A DNA stretch of 64,000 bases from UBA5018 sp044375975. Its GTDB lineage: Bacteria; Cyanobacteriota; Cyanobacteriia; PCC-6307; Cyanobiaceae. Location: positions 1 through 64,000 of the forward strand of contig JBILLQ010000006.1 in the NCBI GenBank assembly GCA_044375975.1. The letters run 5' to 3'. The position numbers were made by a program, and so were the translations under genes. Below, in pieces: positions 55,363 to 63,164 of this stretch (positions are counted from its first letter, which is position 1; every line of letters begins with the position of its first letter). The notes beneath the pieces are model-generated. The model did no database searches. It saw only the letters and a program-made list of their open reading frames with translations, and was not told the DNA's origin.

Positions 55363-55803
55363 GCTTGGTGTATCGGAGTAGATGTCAATTTTAAATCAGA
55401 ACGATTAGAATGTCAAGTTTCTCGTCTGATCGCAGATCTGTTGTGCGAGCGGAGGCTTTTGTGTCGCCCTAAGGACTTATAGCCGCCTAAAAGTCTGATC
55501 ATGCCAATCCTACGGCGTTGATCGAGCCTCCCGGGGCCATTATTCCACTGATCCAGGGAGTTCAGGCTATCCAGCAATCGGCACCCACCTCACCCCCCGG
55601 TGCTTACGGCCCCTGCAAGCTAAAGCCATCAACCTTGTGGCTGCCAATCAGTTGGCCTTACCTCAGGCTAACAACAACGCTGATCGGTAGCGGGTTGGGC
55701 CAGTTACCCACGGAGATCTTGCTGTGAAGAATTGCAACAAAGCGACAGGGTGCTGCCCATCCTTTAAGTAGTTTTACTTTGCTACAATAACTTGCCTATC
55801 TAA
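55363..55803. other. Divergent promoter region between the CHAT exoprotein and the small secreted protein
   Basis: About 440 bp without a supported gene. The half next to the CHAT start is AT-rich. A GC-rich middle has open frames that I consider spurious. The right edge holds the predicted promoter of the small protein (55783-55788). Confidence 0.5.
55783..55788 (+). promoter_or_regulatory. Possible -10 element (TACAAT) of the small secreted protein gene
   Basis: TACAAT lies 16 bp before the ATG, which would give a very short or leaderless transcript. No good -35 box at 17 bp is seen, so confidence is low. Confidence 0.3.
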
Positions 55804-56046
55804 ATGAAGAGAGTTACTTCTGGATTGACAAATCTAAGCAAAATTAGTTTATTTTTCGTGTTATTGCTGATGATTGTTCTTTCAATAGCGTCTCCGGTTT
55901 TTGCGCAAGAATCTAATTCCGAAGCCGTTCCGATATGCGTAAAGGGTTTATCATGTCCAGATTATGAAAAAAGCAAGCCTTGTAATAATTGTTCCTATTG
56001 TAAGTGGAATTTTTTTCAACGTAAATGTATGAATAGATTACAGTGA
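55804..56046 (+). CDS. Small secreted six-cysteine protein
   Basis: An 80-residue protein. A strong signal peptide (I-S-L-F-F-V-L-L-L-M-I-V-L-S-I-A-S) ends near V-F-A-Q. The mature part is about 46 residues with six cysteines, spaced C-x5-C-x8-C-x2-C-x2-C-x8-C, plus several Lys and aromatic residues. The spacing suggests a three-disulfide miniprotein, knottin- or defensin-like in size, but I recognise no family. The coding DNA is AT-rich. It is divergent from the CHAT exoprotein, so a role as substrate, effector or immunity factor is only a hypothesis. Confidence 0.65.
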   Translation: MKRVTSGLTNLSKISLFFVLLLMIVLSIASPVFAQESNSEAVPICVKGLSCPDYEKSKPCNNCSYCKWNFFQRKCMNRLQ

Positions 56047-56475
56047 TTGCACAGATCATTCCGTCATGCTGCTCGCATTTTAGGGGTGCAGAGCTGGGAA
56101 AGTTTTTAGGCTATTTTAGGGAGAATCTGGAGAACTCAAGCTATCATCAATAGAGCTCTGATGCTAAGGTGACTCCCAGCCAACTTTAGTTGACAATTTG
56201 CTAGTTTTTCAGGATTTTCTTAGTTAAAATCGCTCTTTCTGGGAGATGTAGTTTTGTGGTTAGTCAATAAATTTGTATTAATAATTAAGCGCTGATAGAG
56301 GCTGTAGACGTGTAGACTTAAGGGTTAATAAATATTTTTGTCTGAATGTCGCGAAATGATATGATCTCCGGGGGCACAGTGGTGCGTTGCCTGGTGCCCC
56401 TACGCACTTGCGATTGCCATGAAGATGACCACGCTGCTGCCGGTTGGCCAGCCTTGGGCATGTCTGATAGGTGCT
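56047..56475. other. AT-rich spacer after the small secreted gene
   Basis: No gene seen. It contains a 7-bp-stem hairpin, GGGGCAC and GTGCCCC (56371-56377 and 56394-56400), with a 16-bp loop and no T-run. This may be a structural or attachment-like element rather than a terminator. Confidence 0.45.
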
Positions 56476-56763
56476 TCAAGCCATACCCTTCGTTGTAAAC
56501 GTGCCATCACTGTTGTAAGTGACCATGATGCTCGACAGTCCGGAGGTGAAATCGCACTCGGCACTGATGCTGGTGTCATATCCCACTAAGTAGCCGGGAG
56601 GATAATAGCCTACCTTGATGTAGTATATTGACTGCGGCGCACAAGATAGCATCTGGTTAGGGGGCGGAGCCACATAGCTTGACAGCACGATTTTGCCATC
56701 GTCCATTATCACAGCAACGCCGCAATAAAGATTCGGTGGCTGGATCTCACTATAGATCGGCAC
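56476..56763 (-). CDS. Small hypothetical protein, possibly the tail of a decayed gene
   Basis: A 95-residue frame from a GTG at 56763, with features V-A-V-I-M-D-D-G-K-I-V-L-S-S-Y and three cysteines. The same frame stays open upstream to about 56870, reading G-E-N-G-R-D-G-E-A-S-S-F-L across the right copy of the inverted repeat. That suggests a longer ancestor truncated or created by that element. No family match. Confidence 0.35.
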   Translation of the reverse strand: MPIYSEIQPPNLYCGVAVIMDDGKIVLSSYVAPPPNQMLSCAPQSIYYIKVGYYPPGYLVGYDTSISAECDFTSGLSSIMVTYNSDGTFTTKGMA

Positions 56764-56794
56764 CTGAATGACGAATGTGCCGTCCCCCCCCTCT

Positions 56795-56839
56795 GCCAGG
56801 AAAGATGACGCCTCTCCATCCCGACCATTTTCACCACCA
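56795..56839 (-). repeat. Right copy of the 45-bp inverted sequence
   Basis: The reverse complement of this stretch matches 46504-46547 over about 40 bp with only a few mismatches (shared blocks GTGAAAATG and GATGGAGAGGCGTCA). The copies face each other and bracket the TPS-CHAT module, the small peptide and the secreted hypothetical. Confidence 0.65.
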
Positions 56840-56957
56840 GGGGGGTTGATGGAGCCGGAGGGAGCTTTTCAGGGCGTCGTTACAGCGAGACCGCAAAAGC
56901 TGAGGTGAGAAGGCGGATGAGCCCGCGCCAAGAAACCTGGCGCGGGCGGAATGAGCC

Positions 56958-58181
56958 TCAGGGATGGGGGAGGGAAAGGGCCCTTACTGGGCGCAAGGGT
57001 AGGTCAGCACAGCACCCAGAACCCAGGCCACCGAGGCGTTGACGTTGCCAGCCACCCGGCTCTGGGGGGGGCGAGAGGGTGATCGTGATCGTGTCGGAGC
57101 TGCCTGAATGGCTGGCCTGGGAGGAATAGGTGGATTCCGTGGCGCTGGCCAGGGGGATGCCGAGGAAGGTGACCTCGGTGGAGGTGTTTTGCTGGAGGGT
57201 GGTGAGGATGCTCTGGTAGTCAGAGCTGCTGAAATCGATGCCCTGATCAGGCGCAAACTTGAAGCCGGAGACATCGCTGCTGCCATTCTTGATGGCCTGC
57301 TGAATCGGGCCGAAGTAGGCCCAGTTCTGGTCTGTGGACATATTGAAGGGTGCAGGCCCGAAGTTCACCAAATTGCAGCCCGAGAAGGTCATTTCAATCG
57401 AGATCTGATTGGAGCTGGTCGCGATCTGATCCTGGAAGTAGCTGGCACTGCCGTCACAGCTAATACTGAAGAAGTCAAGGATCGGAATCGTGAAGCTGCC
57501 GCCACCATTGATGCTCACCTGATATTCGCTCTGGCTGGCGCGGCTGACCGACATCGTGATCAAGATCTGGTTGGCGCTCGGATCGTCGAGGAAATCTTTG
57601 ATCTTCGCGAGGTTGGGGCTGATTGTATAAGCGGGATAGGTGTTGTTGTTGTTGTCGTCAGCCGCCAAGCCACCATTGCCATCCGCCGGATGCTGCACGG
57701 CGCTCAGGGCCTGCTGCAGGTAGTTATTGTTCATCGTCACGGCATTCTGCAGGCTGATGCTGCTACCGATTGCGTTGAGCCAGTCCGCCAGCACCGGACG
57801 AATGGGTTGACCACTTGCCGGAGTATTGTTGAGCAGGGCATTGAGGTTAGTGGAGGCCTGCATCGCCGCGAGCGTGGTGGCTGGCTCGGCCCACTTGGTG
57901 GCAATGGTGCTGGTAATCATGTCGATCGCCGCCATGCCGGGCTGGGCGGTGGGCAGGGCGCCATAGGCCTGAACCCAGGCATCCAACAACGCAACCTGCT
58001 GGTCTTCAGCGTTTCGCTTCGCCGCCACCAATTGGGCCTGATCAGCCTTGGCGAGAGAATAGTTGACTTTGCTGAGGGCGTTAATGAACTGGTTGCTGAA
58101 CCTGGAGTGAAGGAGCAGACATGGGAATGCGTGTGGCTGTGGTGGTGATGCGGCAGCGACTTGTTGCGCCGCCTGAATCAA
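56958..58181 (-). pseudogene. Large hypothetical gene with a probable frameshift near its 3' end
   Basis: The frame encodes about 400 residues, beginning weakly and then entering a plausible region from N-Q-F-I-N-A-L-S-K-V-N onwards. It is Asn/Gln/Ser-rich with Ile/Val strands (I-L-I-T-M-S-V-S-R-A and F-T-I-P-I-L-D-F-F-S). At a run of eight G residues on the plus strand (57064-57071) the natural ending switches frame. The other frame continues S-R-V-A-G-N-V-N-A-S-V-A-W-V-L-G-A-V-L to a stop near 56984, while the listed frame gives an Arg/Leu/Pro-rich tail. This points to a homopolymer frameshift, either real or an assembly error. The N-terminus also looks truncated. No family assigned. Confidence 0.5.
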
Positions 58182-58419
58182 CGATCCTTCAGCCGCTGGC
58201 GAAAGGCTGTCAGCCAGGGTTCAATGGACTGATGAGATGCTGACACCAACCTGACTACAGCCGAACGATTAACTTTCAGCTGGCTGACAGCAGGGTGGCG
58301 CCTGGCCGGGCTGGGCGTTGTGTCTCACCTGGTTCATCAGCGGAGCAGAGTGGCGAGCTGATACTGGTGTGAGCACGACTTGTCAAGCGACTGCGGGGGG
58401 TGAGATGTGACCTTTTTTT

Positions 58420-58725
58420 ATGGATAATCTGGGCTTCACATATCAGTTGAGGCTGGCCCAAATCGCAAAGCAGCACTGTGATTTCGATCAGCTGCTCTGG
58501 GATCTGAGGGCCCGCAACGGCACAGGCTCCATCCGCGAGCGCTGGATCGGCGCCAGCTGGATCATTGAACTGGTGTCTTCAGCCAAACGTGACGGCAAGC
58601 CATTCCGCCACGTCCACCACTTCATCACCACGATGCGTACCAGCAGCCAAGCCCTGCTGCGCCTTGGGCGACAGCGCTGGGCAATCGACAACGAGAGCGT
58701 GATCCAGGCGCTGGAGAGGGATTAA
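58420..58725 (+). pseudogene. ISAs1-like transposase fragment
   Basis: A 101-codon frame with F-D-Q-L-L-W-D-L-R-A-R, H-V-H-H-F-I-T-T-M-R-T, L-L-R-L-G-R-Q-R-W-A-I-D-N-E. The last segment resembles the 'L-L-x-x-I-R-x-H-W-x-I-E-N' motif near the end of ISAs1-type DDE transposases. The catalytic core and C-terminus are missing, so it is a relic. Confidence 0.55.
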
Positions 58726-58916
58726 CGAAACTTCAGTTTGCCCTGGCGGCCGGAGTGCACTGGCTGGTCACCAGCCCTCAGCCCCTCAGTCCCCAGCCTG
58801 CCCAGCCCCCAGCCTGCCCAGCCCCCAGTCAGCCACCCGCCACCCGCCGCTGGGCTAAGGGGCGCAGGTTGCGAGGTAGGGTCGAAAGAGGAACTGTGTA
58901 GTAAGGGATAAGCCGT

Positions 58917-60281
58917 TTGGCGCTTCCGGTCGTAGCCATCATTGGCCGCCCCAACGTGGGCAAGTCCACCCTGGTCAACCGACTCTGCCGCAGCCGAGAG
59001 GCGATCGTGCATGACGAGCCCGGGGTGACCCGCGATCGCACCTACCAGGAGGGCTTCTGGGGGGATCGCACCTTCATGGTGGTGGACACCGGCGGTCTGG
59101 TGTTCGACGACGACAGTGAGTTCCTGCCGGAGATCCGCGAGCAGGCCAACCTGGCCCTGGCGGAGGCCTCCGTGGCCGTGGTGATCGTCGATGGCCAGCA
59201 GGGGCTCACCCCCGCCGACCAGGGGATCGCCGATTGGCTGCGCAGCCAGAAGGTGCCGGTGTTGCTGGCGGTGAATAAGTGCGAGTCGCCCGAGCAGGGC
59301 CTGGCGATGGCCGGCGAGTTCTGGCGCCTGGGCCTGGGGGAGCCCCACCCTGTTTCCGCCATCCATGGCGCCGGCACCGGCGACCTGCTCGACAAGGTGA
59401 TCGGCTTCCTGCCGGCCGTGGAGCAACTGGATGGGGAGGAGCCGATCCAGCTGGCGATCATCGGCCGCCCCAACGTGGGTAAGTCGAGTTTGCTGAATGC
59501 GGTTTGTGGCGAGAAGCGGGCGATTGTCAGCCCAATTCGCGGTACCACCCGCGACACGATCGACACCACCTTGGAGCGGGAGGGCAAGACCTGGAAGCTG
59601 CTGGACACCGCCGGCATCCGCCGCCGCCGCTCGGTGAATTATGGCCCCGAATTTTTTGGCATCAACCGCAGCTTCAAGGCGATCGAGCGCTCCGATGTCT
59701 GCGTGCTGGTGATCGATGCCTTAGACGGCGTCACCGAGCAGGATCAACGCTTGGCCGGCCGGATTGAAGAGGATGGCCGCGCCTGTGTGGTGGTGGTGAA
59801 CAAGTGGGACGCGATTGAAAAAGACAGCCACACCATGCCGGCGATGGAGCGGGAGCTGCGGGCCAAGCTCTATTTCCTCGATTGGGCGCCGATGCTGTTC
59901 ACTTCAGCCCTCAGCGGCCAGCGGGTGCAGGCGATCTTTCCCCTGGCGCTGTTGGCGGTGGAACAGCACCGCCGCCGGGTGACCACCTCGGTGGTCAACG
60001 AGGTGCTCAAGGAGGCCCTCAGTTGGCGCACGCCCCCCTCCAGCCGCGGCGGTCGCCAGGGGCGGCTCTATTACGGCACCCAGGTGTCCGTGCGCCCGCC
60101 CAGCTTCACCCTGTTCGTGAATGATCCAAAATTGTTCGGCGACACCTACCGCCGCTACGTGGAGCGGCAGATCCGCGAGGGACTGGGCTTTGAGGGCACG
60201 CCCGTGCGGCTGTTCTGGCGGGGTAAACAGGAGCGGGATGCGGAAAAGGAGCTGGAGCGTCAACAGCACCGTGCCCGCTGA
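58917..60281 (+). CDS. der: GTPase Der (EngA), ribosome assembly
   Basis: Essential double-GTPase of 50S ribosome maturation, 454 residues. G1 motifs G-R-P-N-V-G-K-S occur twice (residues about 10-17 and 183-190). D-T-G-G-L and D-T-A-G-I are the G3 boxes, N-K-C-E and N-K-W-D the G4 boxes. A C-terminal KH-like domain follows (residues about 355-445). The TTG start at 58917 gives M-A-L-P-V-V-A-I-I-G, the correct N-terminus for the family. It leads a run of plus-strand genes to the end of the window. Confidence 0.97.
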   Translation: MALPVVAIIGRPNVGKSTLVNRLCRSREAIVHDEPGVTRDRTYQEGFWGDRTFMVVDTGGLVFDDDSEFLPEIREQANLALAEASVAVVIVDGQQGLTPADQGIADWLRSQKVPVLLAVNKCESPEQGLAMAGEFWRLGLGEPHPVSAIHGAGTGDLLDKVIGFLPAVEQLDGEEPIQLAIIGRPNVGKSSLLNAVCGEKRAIVSPIRGTTRDTIDTTLEREGKTWKLLDTAGIRRRRSVNYGPEFFGINRSFKAIERSDVCVLVIDALDGVTEQDQRLAGRIEEDGRACVVVVNKWDAIEKDSHTMPAMERELRAKLYFLDWAPMLFTSALSGQRVQAIFPLALLAVEQHRRRVTTSVVNEVLKEALSWRTPPSSRGGRQGRLYYGTQVSVRPPSFTLFVNDPKLFGDTYRRYVERQIREGLGFEGTPVRLFWRGKQERDAEKELERQQHRAR

Positions 60282-60303
60282 ATTCCAGCCGCAGGTGTTC
60301 TGA

Positions 60304-61227
60304 ATGGACTGGCTGCGTCAGCTGCCGATCGGCCAGTACGTGGCCGAGCAGCAGGGCGGTGGTTCCTGGCTGTGGCGCCTTGATTCGCGCCTGAAGCTGC
60401 TCTGGACCCTGGCCTTTTTGCTCAGCCCGATTTTGGCGGGCTCCAGCTGGCGGCTGCTGCTGGTGCTGCTGCTGCTCTGCATCACCCTCGGCAGCGGCAT
60501 GCCCTCGGGGCTGTGGCGCCGCAGCCTGCCGTTGCTGCTGGGCCTGTGCCTGTTGCTGGGGGGGCTGGCGGCCACCCTGCCGGTGCGGGAGCTGCCGGCG
60601 GCGCCGCTGCAGCGGCCACCCCAGGAGTTGCTGCTGCTGCCGGTGCCGGCCGGTAGCCCGGCTCCAGAGCAGGCTGGGGCCCGCTGGGAGCTGCTGAATC
60701 TGGGGCCGCTGCTGATCACCAGGCGGTCGGCGGAGCTGGGCATCAACAGCGCCACCCTGCTGTTCACCCTGGTTCAAAGCGCCAATTTGATGCTGTTGTC
60801 CACCGCCCCGGAGGATCTGGTCTGGGCGATCAGCTGGATGTTCGCCCCCCTGGCGCGGCTGGGCTGGCCTGTGGAGCGGTTGGGCTTCACGCTGCTGCTG
60901 TCGCTGCGGTTTCTGCCGCTGGTGCAGGAGGAGCTGCAAAACCTGTTGCGGGCCCTGGCCACCCGGGCGGTGAACCTGCGCCGCCTGGGCTGGAAGGCCA
61001 GCTTTGCGCTGGTGCTGGCCCTGGGGGAGCGGCTGCTGGCCAACCTGCTGCTGCGGGCCGAACAGGGGGCGGAAGCCCTGATGGCCCGGGGCGGTTGCTG
61101 GCTGCCGGTGGATCGGTTGCACGCCCGGCCCTCGCCGCTTGCGGCGGGCGATCGCTGGGGCAATGCCCTGGCGGCGATCCTGCTGCTGGCCCTGTGGGGA
61201 CTGCGCTGGAATGTCGGTGCTCTTTAA
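60304..61227 (+). CDS. Energy-coupling factor transmembrane protein (EcfT/CbiQ-like)
   Basis: A 307-residue membrane subunit of ECF-type vitamin or metal transporters. Six to seven hydrophobic segments, the N-terminal D-S-R-L-K-L-L-W-T-L motif and a charged C-terminal coupling region (R-F-L-P-L-V-Q-E-E, then A-L-M-A-R-G at about 260-270, the usual A-R-G motif) match the EcfT/CbiQ family. The ATPase and substrate-binding subunits are not in this window. It lies 22 bp after der. Confidence 0.85.
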   Translation: MDWLRQLPIGQYVAEQQGGGSWLWRLDSRLKLLWTLAFLLSPILAGSSWRLLLVLLLLCITLGSGMPSGLWRRSLPLLLGLCLLLGGLAATLPVRELPAAPLQRPPQELLLLPVPAGSPAPEQAGARWELLNLGPLLITRRSAELGINSATLLFTLVQSANLMLLSTAPEDLVWAISWMFAPLARLGWPVERLGFTLLLSLRFLPLVQEELQNLLRALATRAVNLRRLGWKASFALVLALGERLLANLLLRAEQGAEALMARGGCWLPVDRLHARPSPLAAGDRWGNALAAILLLALWGLRWNVGAL

Positions 61228-61250
61228 TACGTTTCAGAACGCAGCCCTTC

Positions 61251-61517
61251 GTGAGCGCAGAGCGATACCTCACCCACCCCACCTTCGGGATGCTCTATCG
61301 AGTGTCCCCGGTGGGAGAAGCGCGTGATCTCTACGCCACGCTCTACGCCCAAAGGATTTTCTTCCTGGTGACGATCCAGCCCCGGGGCGCCACCTTTGAG
61401 GTGATCCCCTTGATGGATGCCCGCCACTACGCCGAACAAAATTTGGCCCGCTCGCGGCGCGATGGCCCTGAAACCCTGAAGCGCTGGCGGGATCTGTTCG
61501 ACCAAACCTTCATCTGA
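61251..61517 (+). CDS. pipX: PII-interacting protein PipX
   Basis: Coactivator of the global nitrogen regulator NtcA, sequestered by PII (GlnB) at low 2-oxoglutarate. The GTG at 61251 gives 88 residues, the normal size. Family residues are visible: Y-L-T-H-P-T-F-G-M-L-Y-R-V, L-Y-A-T-L-Y-A-Q-R-I-F-F-L-V and A-E-Q-N-L-A-R-S-R-R-D. The upstream open frame to 61095 runs inside the ecfT-like gene and is rejected. It is followed at 9 bp by pipY, as in other cyanobacteria. Confidence 0.95.
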   Translation: MSAERYLTHPTFGMLYRVSPVGEARDLYATLYAQRIFFLVTIQPRGATFEVIPLMDARHYAEQNLARSRRDGPETLKRWRDLFDQTFI

Positions 61518-61526
61518 GCTGCTTAG

Positions 61527-62243
61527 GTGGCTGACCAGGCCGTTCCAGAACCCGCATCCCCGCAGGCCGCCGCCCCAGAGGCCGTCTGCATAGCTGAGCG
61601 GCTGCGGGCCCTGGGCCTGGCCCTGCCCGCCAGCACGCGCTTACTGGCGGTGAGTAAGGGTCAATCCGCCGAGCGGATGCGCGAGGCGGTGCTGGCGGGC
61701 CAGCGCAGCTTTGGCGAAAGCCGCCTCCAGGAGGCCAGCGCCAAGCAGCTGCAGTTGCTGGATCTAGGGCCGCTCGATTGGCACTTCATCGGCCGGCTGC
61801 AGGCCAACAAGGCCAGGGCTGTGCTGCGCCAGTTCACCACCATCCATTCCGTGGATTCCCAGGAGCTGGCCCGCCGCCTCGCCCGCATCGCCGCCGAGGA
61901 GCGGCTGGAGCCCCGGGTGTTTTTTCAGGTGAAGCTGCGGCCGGATCCGGCAAAGGGGGGCTTTGAGCCCCAGGAGCTGCTGCGCCATTGGCCAGAACTG
62001 CAGTCGCTGGAGCCCTTGCGGCCCCTGGGCCTGATGACGATTGCGCCCCTAGGTTTGCAGGCCGCGGACCGACTGGCATTGTTTCAAGAATGTGCCGCCC
62101 TGGCCGGCCGGCTGGGCTTGGCCGAACTGTCGATGGGCATGAGCGGCGACTGGCGAGAAGCGGCAGCTGCCGGCAGCACCTGGGTGCGGATCGGCAGCGG
62201 TCTGTTCGGAAACCGCAGCCCTTTAGCGCCGCTTGAGCCTTAG
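61527..62243 (+). CDS. pipY: PLP homeostasis protein PipY (YggS/PLPBP)
   Basis: A 238-residue single-domain alanine-racemase-fold protein that carries PLP but has no known enzymatic reaction. The PLP lysine is in A-V-S-K-G-Q, and the W-H-F-I-G-R-L-Q-A-N-K segment and S-M-G-M-S-G-D-W phosphate site are intact. Adjacency to pipX is a conserved cyanobacterial arrangement and implies co-transcription. The GTG start follows pipX by 9 bp. Confidence 0.95.
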   Translation: MADQAVPEPASPQAAAPEAVCIAERLRALGLALPASTRLLAVSKGQSAERMREAVLAGQRSFGESRLQEASAKQLQLLDLGPLDWHFIGRLQANKARAVLRQFTTIHSVDSQELARRLARIAAEERLEPRVFFQVKLRPDPAKGGFEPQELLRHWPELQSLEPLRPLGLMTIAPLGLQAADRLALFQECAALAGRLGLAELSMGMSGDWREAAAAGSTWVRIGSGLFGNRSPLAPLEP

Positions 62244-62360
62244 GGCAGATTCAGCTTTGGCGCAGATCGAGCCCTAGGGCAGATCGAGCCTTGGCCCAGA
62301 TCTAGCCCTGGCGCCGCTTCAGCCTTAGTCCAGATCCAGCTGTAGGGCAGCGTGAGCATT
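62244..62360. repeat. Degenerate 17-bp tandem repeats between pipY and sepF
   Basis: About seven units near GCAGATCGAGCCTTGGC run through the spacer. The whole 62244-62550 spacer holds no gene that I can support. Confidence 0.7.
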
Positions 62361-62550
62361 AGAGCAGGTTGATCCTCTGCGCGGATTTTTTAGAGCCAGC
62401 CCCAGTGGTCATTAGAGCCAAGCCCCCGTGATTAATGCCTAGCCCCGGCCCCCACGGTCATGGCATCCATATAGGCGGCGGTTCCTGCAGCTCTTGCAGA
62501 CCCTGGCATGGGACGCTATTTAAGTGCAAAGCCTTTTTGAGGAACGCTCC

Positions 62551-63123
62551 GTGTCGTTGTTCTCCCGCCTGCGTGCCGTCGTCTCTGGCGATGACTATCG
62601 CGACGGTGAGTACGACGACGAGCTCGATTACGACGGCGGCGAGCTGCCCCAAACCACCGCCAGCACTAGCGCTACCGCTAGTCGCGCCAGTGCCATGGCT
62701 CTGACCAGCAGCTTTGCGGTTGATGACCCCTTCGCCGGCACCAACGTGATCGGCATGCCAGGTCTGCCCTCCTCGGCCGCGGAGGTCACCTTGATGGAGC
62801 CCCGCAGCTTTGATGAGATGCCCCGCGCCATCCAGGCCCTGCGGGAGCGCAAGACGGTGATCCTCAACCTCACGATGATGGAACCGGATCAGGCCCAGCG
62901 GGCCGTCGATTTTGTGGCCGGCGGCACTTTTGCCATCGATGGCCACCAGGAGCGGGTGGGCGAGAGCATCTTCCTGTTCGCCCCCAGCTGCGTCACCGTC
63001 ACCACCGCCGTCAGTGAGGAGGTGTCCACCTCCACCGCCACCACCGTGAGCCGCGAGCTGGGCGACCAGCAGCAGGCAGCTCCCAGCCCCGCTTGGGGCC
63101 GCCACCAGGACACCGCCATCTGA
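62551..63123 (+). CDS. sepF: Cell-division protein SepF
   Basis: FtsZ-ring membrane anchor, 190 residues. The GTG at 62551 is preceded by the site GAGGAA at 62539-62544 with six bases of spacing, which decides the start. The N-terminal amphipathic helix (S-L-F-S-R-L-R-A-V-V) binds the membrane. An acidic and Ser/Thr-rich linker leads to the FtsZ-binding beta-sandwich (R-S-F-D-E-M-P-R-A-I-Q ... K-T-V-I-L-N-L-T, then R-A-V-D-F-V-A-G-G-T-F-A). All core motifs are intact. Confidence 0.96.
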   Translation: MSLFSRLRAVVSGDDYRDGEYDDELDYDGGELPQTTASTSATASRASAMALTSSFAVDDPFAGTNVIGMPGLPSSAAEVTLMEPRSFDEMPRAIQALRERKTVILNLTMMEPDQAQRAVDFVAGGTFAIDGHQERVGESIFLFAPSCVTVTTAVSEEVSTSTATTVSRELGDQQQAAPSPAWGRHQDTAI

Positions 63124-63164
63124 TTTAAGCCATTCGATTTAAGCCATTCCTTTTCAGCCATTCC

